DNA from: Clostridia bacterium
Lineage (GTDB): Bacteria > Bacillota > Clostridia > Oscillospirales > QAMX01
Direction of reading: 5' to 3'
DNA length: 5,684 nucleotides
Assembly (NCBI GenBank): GCA_017547975.1
Contig: JAFYNU010000313.1
Coordinates: forward strand, 1 to 5,684
Below the pieces are notes generated by a model. It was not told where the DNA came from. It made no database searches and worked only from the letters and a program-made list of their open reading frames with translations. The position numbers were made by a program, and so were the translations under genes. Below are positions 1 to 4,842 of the stretch, piece after piece (within the stretch, counting starts at the first letter, position 1; the number at the start of each line of letters is the position of its first letter).

Positions 1-405
1 CATCCCCTCTTCAAGGAAGCCTTCGATTTTCTGGAAACCATTACCGAAAAGGAAACCGGCCGCCACGAGCTCTCCGGCGGTATGTACGTTCTCGTAAACC
101 CCAAGAACACCACCAAGCCCCTGGCTGATATCAAGTTTGAAGCCCATCGGAAATACCTGGACCTGCAGTACGTGGTGTCCGGCAACCCGGTTTTGACCTG
201 GGCTCCCATTTCCGACCTGACCCCCGATGGGGACTACATGCCCGACCGGGACCTGATCTTCTTTGGGGGCGAGGGTGCCACCATCGCCCTGAATCCCGGT
301 GACTTCTTCATCGTCTACCCCAACGATGGTCACAAGCCCAACGGTCATTTTGAAACCGCCGGCGAGTACCAGGTGGTGGTGGTCAAAATCCCCGTGGAAG
401 CCTGA
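1..405 (+). CDS. YhcH/YjgK/YiaL (DUF386) family protein, 5' end missing
   Basis: The reading frame is open from the first base to a TGA at 403-405, giving 134 visible residues. Family members are about 150 residues, so roughly 15-20 N-terminal residues lie outside the window. The fragment matches the DUF386 cupin-like fold. Family hallmarks are the block E48-A-H49-R-K-Y-L-D-L-Q-Y (fragment numbering), comparable to HEQYIDIQ of E. coli YhcH, then the beta-strand turn LNPGDFFIVYP, H111-K-P and the terminal strand EYQVVVVKI. The conserved histidines are thought to bind metal. Known relatives include EbgC (a beta-galactosidase subunit) and E. coli YhcH/NanQ, reported as a sialic acid anomerase. 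A cytoplasmic sugar-related role is therefore inferred, but the substrate cannot be told here. The gene is the last of its transcript, because a strong terminator begins 15 bases after the stop. Confidence 0.88.
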   Translation, partial: HPLFKEAFDFLETITEKETGRHELSGGMYVLVNPKNTTKPLADIKFEAHRKYLDLQYVVSGNPVLTWAPISDLTPDGDYMPDRDLIFFGGEGATIALNPGDFFIVYPNDGHKPNGHFETAGEYQVVVVKIPVEA

Positions 406-419
406 TTGTAAACTGTTAT

Positions 420-451
420 AACCAGCCGGAGCCTTTTCGGCTGGTTTTTTT
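420..451 (+). terminator. Rho-independent terminator after the DUF386 gene
   Basis: A perfect 8-bp stem is formed by ACCAGCCG (421-428) and CGGCTGGT (438-445). An additional A420-T446 pair is possible. The loop is 9 nt, and seven T residues follow at 445-451. It lies 15 bases past the upstream stop codon and just before the promoter of the next gene, so it separates two transcription units. Confidence 0.93.
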
Positions 452-457
452 GTTTGG

Positions 458-486
458 TTGCAATTCCGCATCAATTCTGCTATACT
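458..486 (+). promoter_or_regulatory. Sigma-A type extended -10 promoter for the coiled-coil/LRR gene
   Basis: The -35 box is TTGCAA at 458-463 (4 of 6 consensus bases) and the -10 box is TATACT at 481-486 (5 of 6). The spacer is exactly 17 bp. TG at 478-479 supplies the extended -10 element TGnTATACT. Transcription should start near 493, leaving a leader of about 30 nt. The promoter lies directly after the upstream terminator, as expected for an independent unit. It also rules out a TTG start at 450, which would lie upstream of the transcript. Confidence 0.78.
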
Positions 487-521
487 ACACACAAATTCAT
501 CCTGATTTCGGGGGTATTCCC

Positions 522-1841
522 ATGGCATCCGAAACTACCGAGCTTTTTAACCCGATCCACAACCTTATATATTCCTCCATTCTTTCCCAGTTCACCCATC
601 ACGTCGCCCGATCCCTTGGTTACCGCTACACCGAGCTTGGGGGCAAAACAGCCGACCTTTACGATTATCCGCCCCCGGTGGATCAACCCAGTCCACCGGA
701 GGCATATATGGAAAAGTACGCCGTTATTACCGATGGACTCGCCTTTTCCTCACTTTTCCTTTATCATTTCACAAGCTTTTCCACCCTGCCGGAAATGAGC
801 GAAGAGGAGGTCGCCTGGGTATGGCCCACCTTGGAAGCTGCCCTGTCCGGGGTGGAATGCACCCTTTACCTGGACATACCAAAGCTTGCCTACCTGCTTT
901 GGCTTTACGAAAGGAAACGGCTCCCCCTGGATCTGCATAACCTCCTGGTAGCCCATTTTGTAAGGCTTTATCAGGAAAACCAGCATGACGTACTTTTCCG
1001 GATCTCCGATCCCGAAAAATCCATTGACACCTGGAATGCCGCCTTCGGGGCCCTTGTGGAAGCCAACCGGGCGGTAGCCGAAGAGAACGAAGAAAAAAGA
1101 CGTCTCAAATGGGAGGAAACCCAGGCCGAACTCTACGCCGAACTTCTGGAAAAACAAGCAAAAAAACAGGCGGAATTTGAAAAGCGCCGGGGGGAAGAAG
1201 CCCGGGACAGGGCTGGGGCTGCATTTGCCGCCGACCTGGTCAACCGCTATGCCGCCGATCCCGCCGCCTTTGCCCACCGCTTCGCCCTGCCTGCCGATCA
1301 TCCCGAGGTGCGGGAGGTCATCACCGGCTACAACCTGCGGGGGGTACTGGATGACCAGGGAACCCTATGGGTCAGCGGAAAAGGGCGGCTTGGCCGGACA
1401 TTTCTTTCCCGTCTTTCGGACGAGGGGTGGTCATGCATTCTGACCGTCATCCTGGGGGAAGGCATCGTTCACCTGGATGACCTGGCCTTTTATCGGGATG
1501 AGCCCCTGGGACTTGCGGCGATTCATCTGCCCAAAAGCCTGAAAACCATCCGACAATCCGCCTTTTCCTATTGCACCAAGCTTTGCCATCTTCCTCTTCC
1601 TGATAATCTCCGCTACATTGGCCCCCTGGCCTTCGAGGGTTGCCGGGCTTTGACAGGGCTTTCCCTGCCAAATTCCCTGACCACCCTTTCGGCCAATGCC
1701 CTGGAGGCCACCGGCCTTACAAAAGCCCCTCAGCTCCCCCCATGGTGCAGGCTCGTTCTTTACCGGGACCCGGTTAAAAACTGTGACGGCAAGCTTCTTT
1801 TCCCCTCCAATAACCCCCTCTTCTTTTGGAGCGGAAACTAA
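522..1841 (+). CDS. Orphan protein with coiled coil and BspA-type leucine-rich repeats
   Basis: This 439-residue protein has no family I recognise over its N-terminal half (about 1-180). The ATG at 522 is chosen because GGGGG at 510-514 lies 7 nt upstream and a promoter ends at 486. Residues 181-231 are very rich in Glu, Lys, Arg and Ala (segments such as EENEEKRRLKWEE and LLEKQAKKQAEFEKRR), predicting a helical coiled coil. Residues 331-399 carry leucine-rich repeats of the BspA (LRR_5) type with an exact 23-residue period. Equivalent positions are P337/P360/P383, I343/I366/L389, A347/A370/A393 and C351/C374. A degenerate unit probably precedes them (about 306-330). No signal peptide or membrane segment is visible, so it is probably cytoplasmic, whereas many BspA-type proteins are secreted. 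It is monocistronic or reads through into pyrH. A protein-binding or scaffold role is inference only. The gene is accessory in character beside its housekeeping neighbours. Confidence 0.82.
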   Translation: MASETTELFNPIHNLIYSSILSQFTHHVARSLGYRYTELGGKTADLYDYPPPVDQPSPPEAYMEKYAVITDGLAFSSLFLYHFTSFSTLPEMSEEEVAWVWPTLEAALSGVECTLYLDIPKLAYLLWLYERKRLPLDLHNLLVAHFVRLYQENQHDVLFRISDPEKSIDTWNAAFGALVEANRAVAEENEEKRRLKWEETQAELYAELLEKQAKKQAEFEKRRGEEARDRAGAAFAADLVNRYAADPAAFAHRFALPADHPEVREVITGYNLRGVLDDQGTLWVSGKGRLGRTFLSRLSDEGWSCILTVILGEGIVHLDDLAFYRDEPLGLAAIHLPKSLKTIRQSAFSYCTKLCHLPLPDNLRYIGPLAFEGCRALTGLSLPNSLTTLSANALEATGLTKAPQLPPWCRLVLYRDPVKNCDGKLLFPSNNPLFFWSGN

Positions 1842-1875
1842 CGCAAACTTTTCCCCGGAAATTTACGCATGACGC

Positions 1876-1904
1876 TTGAATTATGGCCTGTCCTGTGATA
1901 AAAT
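1876..1904 (+). promoter_or_regulatory. Extended -10 promoter of the pyrH operon
   Basis: TTGAAT at 1876-1881 (4 of 6) and TAAAAT at 1899-1904 (5 of 6) are separated by 17 bp. TG at 1896-1897 gives an extended -10 element. The predicted start is near 1911, about 25 nt before the pyrH start codon, so the leader is too short for a riboswitch or attenuator. It has the same architecture as the promoter at 458-486. Confidence 0.75.
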
Positions 1905-1920
1905 AAGGGAAACTGACTGT

Positions 1921-1927
1921 GGGAGGT
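1921..1927 (+). promoter_or_regulatory. Shine-Dalgarno deciding the pyrH TTG start
   Basis: GGGAGGT is a strong anti-16S match. Its GGAGG core (1922-1926) ends 9 nt before the TTG at 1936. An in-frame TAA at 1927-1929 blocks any start further upstream. The next ATG (1960) would leave only two residues before the nucleotide-binding lysine. Confidence 0.85.
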
Positions 1928-1935
1928 AATCCAAT

Positions 1936-2652
1936 TTGACTCCTTTGTATAAACGCGTCATGCTGAAGGTCAGCGGGGAAGCCCTTTCGGGCGGTACCGG
2001 CAACGGCATCGACGCTGTTACCATTAACCAATGCGCCGGCGCCATCAAAAAACTCCACGATATGGGTTGCGAAGTAGGCATTGCCTGCGGCGGCGGCAAC
2101 TTCTGGCGGGGCGCCCGCAACGGACTTGTGATGGAACGCTCCCGGGCTGACCACATGGGCATGCTTGCCACCATCATGAACTGCATCGCCCTTTCCGAAG
2201 CGCTGGAAAATCAGGGTGTCAAGACCCGGGTCCTTTCCAACGTATCGGTCCCCCTGATGTGTGAAAACTACAACGTAGTCAACGCCATGCGTTACCTTTC
2301 GGAAGGTTACGTTGTTCTCTTTGCCGGCGGCACCGGCAATCCCTACTTCACCACCGATACCGGCGTGGTTTTGAAGGGAATCGAAATGCACGTGGACCTG
2401 ATCCTGATGGCAAAAAACGTGGACGGCATCTATACCGCCGACCCCAACAAGGATCCCACTGCCCAGCGTTTCACCGAAATCACCTACCAGGAAGTTTTGG
2501 CCCGCAACCTGCGCGCCACCGACCCCACCGCCATGTCCCTCCTGATGGACAACCAGATCCCCATGCTGGTGTTCAAGCTGGACGATCCCGAAACCATCGT
2601 CAAGGGTGTCATGGGCGAACCTGTGGGCACCGTGGTAAAATCCGAACTCTAA
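1936..2652 (+). CDS. pyrH: UMP kinase (uridylate kinase)
   Basis: PyrH phosphorylates UMP to UDP with ATP, an essential cytoplasmic step of pyrimidine nucleotide synthesis. It belongs to the amino acid kinase superfamily and is usually hexameric. The 238 residues match the family length (B. subtilis about 240). Visible motifs in order are the N-terminal phosphate-binding K11-V-S-G-E-A-L, GGGNFWRG (52-59), the UMP-binding region R70-A-D-H-M-G-M-L-A-T-I-M-N (70-82), GGTGNPYFTTDT (131-142), and the ATP-site segment AKNVDGIYTADP (159-170). The conserved tail reads DNQIPMLVF (205-213). Translation starts at TTG, a rarer codon that can limit expression. In many bacteria pyrH follows rpsB-tsf. Here it is preceded by an unrelated gene and has its own promoter, making it the first gene of the cluster. 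It lies 37 bp upstream of frr. Confidence 0.97.
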   Translation: MTPLYKRVMLKVSGEALSGGTGNGIDAVTINQCAGAIKKLHDMGCEVGIACGGGNFWRGARNGLVMERSRADHMGMLATIMNCIALSEALENQGVKTRVLSNVSVPLMCENYNVVNAMRYLSEGYVVLFAGGTGNPYFTTDTGVVLKGIEMHVDLILMAKNVDGIYTADPNKDPTAQRFTEITYQEVLARNLRATDPTAMSLLMDNQIPMLVFKLDDPETIVKGVMGEPVGTVVKSEL

Positions 2653-2689
2653 AAAAACATACTGATTTCACGAAAGGAAGGTATTTCCC

Positions 2690-3247
2690 ATGGCAAAATC
2701 CGATTATAAAGTTTACGAAGACAAGATGGTAAAGACCATCGATTCCCTGATCTCCGAATTCGGCACCATCCGCGCCGGCCGCGCCAGCGCTTCGGTTCTG
2801 GACAAGGTTACCGTCGATTACTACGGCACCCAGACCCCGCTGAACCAGGTTGGTTCCATTTCGGTACCCGAACCCAGAATGCTGGTTGTTCAGCCCTGGG
2901 ATCCCTCCCTCCTGAAGGCCATTGAAAAGGCCATTCTGGCAAGCGACGTGGGCATCACCCCCACCAATGACGGCAAGTCCATCCGTCTCGCCTTCCCTCC
3001 CCTCACCGAAGAACGCCGCAAGGAACTGACCAAGCTGGTGCGCAAGTACGCCGAGGAAGGCAAGGTTGCCGTGCGTAACGTCCGCCGGGAAGCGGTTGAC
3101 GCCTTCAAGGCCATGAAGAAGAAGTCCGAAATCACCGAAGACGACCTGAAGATCTGCGAAAAGGATATGCAGGATCTCACCGACAAGTACGTCAAGAAGG
3201 TGGACGAGGTTTCCGCCAAGAAGGAAAAGGAACTCATGGAGATCTAA
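2690..3247 (+). CDS. frr: Ribosome recycling factor
   Basis: RRF acts with EF-G to split the post-termination ribosome so that its subunits can be reused. It is cytoplasmic and essential. The 185-residue length is exactly typical. The sequence contains the domain I helix motif IRAGRASASVLD (27-38), the domain II hinge and strand region YYGTQTPLNQ (44-53), PPLTEERRKEL (103-113), and the ribosome-contacting basic helix VRNVRREA (128-135). The C-terminal helix is rich in Lys and Glu. The ATG at 2690 is preceded by AAAGGAAGG (2673-2681) at good spacing. frr follows pyrH by 37 bp with no terminator, the same order as in B. subtilis, so it should be cotranscribed with pyrH. It is separated from uppS by a hairpin-containing spacer of about 59 bp. 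Confidence 0.98.
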   Translation: MAKSDYKVYEDKMVKTIDSLISEFGTIRAGRASASVLDKVTVDYYGTQTPLNQVGSISVPEPRMLVVQPWDPSLLKAIEKAILASDVGITPTNDGKSIRLAFPPLTEERRKELTKLVRKYAEEGKVAVRNVRREAVDAFKAMKKKSEITEDDLKICEKDMQDLTDKYVKKVDEVSAKKEKELMEI

Positions 3248-3260
3248 TTTATAAAGAACC

Positions 3261-3296
3261 GAGGAAATACCGCTCCGTGACTTCGCGGAGCGGTAT
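3261..3296 (+). promoter_or_regulatory. Shine-Dalgarno plus perfect hairpin in the uppS leader
   Basis: A perfect 11-bp inverted repeat is formed by ATACCGCTCCG (3267-3277) and CGGAGCGGTAT (3286-3296). A T-G wobble and a G-C pair can extend it to 13 bp with an ACTT loop (3280-3283). Only C-T-T-A-A-A follows, with no T run, so it is not a canonical terminator. GAGGA (3261-3265) abuts the 5' foot of the stem. Folding would bring this Shine-Dalgarno from 41 nt to about 11 nt from the ATG at 3307. Alternative roles are a transcript-processing or stability element, or an intrinsic pause. The structure is certain on paper; its function is inferred. Confidence 0.6.
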
Positions 3297-3306
3297 CTTA
3301 AACATT

Positions 3307-4008
3307 ATGGAACATTCGATCACACCCCGGCACGTGGCCATCATTATGGACGGCAACGGCCGCTGGGCAAAAAAGAGACTTCTCCCCCGCACCGCCGGCC
3401 ACAGCGTAGGCAGCGAGGTATTCCGCAAAATTGCCGAATACCTGGGCACCATTCCCGGCGTGGAATATCTGACGGTCTACGCCTTTTCCACCGAGAACTG
3501 GTCTCGGCCCGCCGACGAAGTCAAGGAGATCATGCGCCTTCTGGATCACTACATGGATACCGCCATGAAGTCGTTGATTGAAAAGAACATCCGTCTGCAC
3601 TTTCTGGGGGATCTTTCGGTATTTGACGACAAGCTCCGGGCCAAAATGGAAAAGCTCCACGAAATGTCGGAACACACCACCGGTCTTCACGTCAACGTGG
3701 CGGTGAATTACGGCGGCCGGGACGAGATCACAAACGCCATCCGGTCCATGGCCAAAGAAGGCATGGATCTGACCGCCGTGACCCAGGAAGATATCACGTC
3801 CCACCTTTACACCGCCGGTCAGCCTGACCCCGATCTGCTCATTCGACCGGGGGGAGAAAAGCGGCTTTCCAACTTCCTTTTGTGGCAGTTGAGTTATGCC
3901 GAGTTTTATTTCACCGACGTTCTGTGGCCCGACTTTTCCGAAAAGGAGATCGACGAAGCCATTGTCTGGTTTGCCGGACGCAAACGCCGTTACGGCAACG
4001 TCAAATAG
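3307..4008 (+). CDS. uppS: Isoprenyl transferase (undecaprenyl diphosphate synthase)
   Basis: This cis-prenyltransferase adds isopentenyl diphosphate units to farnesyl diphosphate to build C55-PP, the lipid carrier for peptidoglycan and other wall polymers. It acts at the cytoplasmic face of the membrane. From the ATG the protein has 233 residues. HVAIIMD15GNGRWAKK carries the catalytic Asp, YAFSTENWSRP (58-68) is the loop and substrate region, VNYGGRDE (133-140) follows, and the C-terminal block is R180-P-G-G-E184-K-R186-L-S-N, then FLLWQLSYAEFYFTDVLWPDF. The usual text at 180-184 is RTSGE; here it is RPGGE, while the charged residues are kept. The start is uncertain. A GTG at 3277 would add ten residues but falls inside a perfect hairpin; the ATG lacks a normally spaced Shine-Dalgarno unless the hairpin folds. 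The family motif begins close after either start. Confidence 0.95.
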   Translation: MEHSITPRHVAIIMDGNGRWAKKRLLPRTAGHSVGSEVFRKIAEYLGTIPGVEYLTVYAFSTENWSRPADEVKEIMRLLDHYMDTAMKSLIEKNIRLHFLGDLSVFDDKLRAKMEKLHEMSEHTTGLHVNVAVNYGGRDEITNAIRSMAKEGMDLTAVTQEDITSHLYTAGQPDPDLLIRPGGEKRLSNFLLWQLSYAEFYFTDVLWPDFSEKEIDEAIVWFAGRKRRYGNVK

Positions 4009-4011
4009 GAG
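4007..4011 (+). promoter_or_regulatory. cdsA Shine-Dalgarno overlapping the uppS stop
   Basis: The sequence TAGGAG contains both the uppS stop TAG (4006-4008) and the AGGAG core (4007-4011). The core ends 8 nt before the cdsA ATG at 4020. This arrangement favours re-initiation by ribosomes finishing uppS. Confidence 0.8.
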
Positions 4012-4019
4012 AATTTGTT

Positions 4020-4832
4020 ATGGCAAAACGTATTATCGTGGCACTTTTGTATCTGCCCATTTTCATTATCGTTCTGTTTTTCCTGCCCCCCTGGTGCTCG
4101 GTGGTGTTTTCCTCCCTGCTTTCTGCCATCGCCGCCTGGGAGCTGCTCCGCAACACCGGCCTGGTGAAGGCTCCCTTCCCCCTGACCCTTTCGATTCTTT
4201 CTGCCCTGACCCTGCCCGCCGCCATCTGCTTCGGCATTCGCTTCCCCCTGATCCTCTTTTATTATCTGGCGGTGCTGGCGGCCCTGTTTGTTTACGGCAT
4301 GTACCACACCGAAAGCTTCACCTTCGCCTCCATCGGGGCCATCCTCTTTGGAAGCGTGGTGGTTCCCTGCTTTTTTTCCATATTCCCCATTATACTTTCC
4401 GCCGATTATGGGAAGTATCTCATCGTACTGCCCTTTCTGACCGCCTGGAGCTGTGACACCTTTGCCTACTTCACCGGCATGGCCATCGGCAAGCACAAGC
4501 TCATCCCCCACATCAGCGCCAAAAAGACCATCGAGGGTTCCATCGGCGGTATTCTGGGCTGTGCCCTGGCCCTGGCCGGTTACGGTCTGGTACTGCAGTA
4601 TGCCTTTGATCTGACCCCCAACTACCTTGGTCTGGTGATTCTTGGCCTGGTGGGTTCGGTTATCAGCCAGATCGGCGACCTTTCCATGTCATTGATCAAG
4701 CGGGAAAATCATATAAAGGATTACGGCAAGATCATGCCGGGCCACGGGGGCATTCTGGATCGGTTCGATTCGGTGCTTTTCGTACTGCCTGTGGTGTATG
4801 CCGTTCTGGCTGTCTTCCCCCTGATCGGCTAA
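4020..4832 (+). CDS. cdsA: Phosphatidate cytidylyltransferase (CDP-diglyceride synthase)
   Basis: CdsA converts phosphatidic acid and CTP to CDP-diacylglycerol and pyrophosphate, the branch point to all major phospholipids. It is an integral inner-membrane enzyme. The 270 residues contain multiple hydrophobic segments (about 5-24, 27-42, 54-72, 75-94, 104-127, 134-152, 173-195, 202-218 and 251-268). The family signature is complete at 224-250: S-L-I-K-R, then K233-D234, then P-G-H-G-G-I-L-D-R-F-D250, with the conserved acidic and His residues in place. The preceding conserved block SCDTFAYFTGMAIGKHK (144-160) and ISAKKTIEGSIGG (165-177) also fits the family. The ATG at 4020 is fixed by the AGGAG overlapping the uppS stop. 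The frame stays open upstream into uppS, but that extension is not credible because it would overlap uppS coding sequence and lose this ribosome binding site. Confidence 0.97.
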   Translation: MAKRIIVALLYLPIFIIVLFFLPPWCSVVFSSLLSAIAAWELLRNTGLVKAPFPLTLSILSALTLPAAICFGIRFPLILFYYLAVLAALFVYGMYHTESFTFASIGAILFGSVVVPCFFSIFPIILSADYGKYLIVLPFLTAWSCDTFAYFTGMAIGKHKLIPHISAKKTIEGSIGGILGCALALAGYGLVLQYAFDLTPNYLGLVILGLVGSVISQIGDLSMSLIKRENHIKDYGKIMPGHGGILDRFDSVLFVLPVVYAVLAVFPLIG

Positions 4833-4836
4833 GGAG
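4831..4836 (+). promoter_or_regulatory. dxr Shine-Dalgarno overlapping the cdsA stop
   Basis: TAAGGAG holds the cdsA stop TAA (4830-4832) and the AAGGAG core (4831-4836). Six bases separate it from the dxr ATG at 4843. The design matches the uppS-cdsA junction and points to translational coupling. Confidence 0.82.
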
Positions 4837-4842
4837 CAATTT

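Noticed and set aside
450..521. In-frame TTG start at 450 extending the orphan protein by 24 residues
   Set aside because: It lies in the terminator T tract and upstream of the promoter at 458-486. The ATG at 522 has a GGGGG ribosome binding site.
1160..1180. A-AAA-AAA slippery heptamer in the orphan gene as a programmed -1 frameshift
   Set aside because: The phase is right, but a -1 shift meets TGA at 1178-1180 after four codons. No clear downstream stem was seen, and A runs are expected in a Lys-rich coiled coil.
1842..1869. Possible terminator after the orphan gene (TTTCC/GGAAA)
   Set aside because: The inner palindrome would leave a 2-nt loop, the outer bases mismatch, and there is no T run.
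1774..2391. 205-codon open frame on the - strand opposite pyrH
   Set aside because: It is antisense to conserved UMP kinase motifs, with no promoter or ribosome binding site and no family resemblance.
3267..3300. Hairpin after frr as a Rho-independent terminator
   Set aside because: The stem is strong but is followed by CTTAAACATT rather than a T tract. The downstream operon genes have no other visible promoter.
3277..3306. GTG start for uppS adding ten residues
   Set aside because: The GTG is inside a perfect inverted repeat, which is more typical of non-coding leader. The extra residues show no family similarity. It is kept as an alternative, since GAGGA lies 11 nt upstream.
3882..4019. 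Upstream in-frame extension of cdsA inside uppS
   Set aside because: It overlaps the end of uppS in another frame, and the residues do not resemble a CdsA N-terminus. The AGGAG/ATG at 4020 is well placed.
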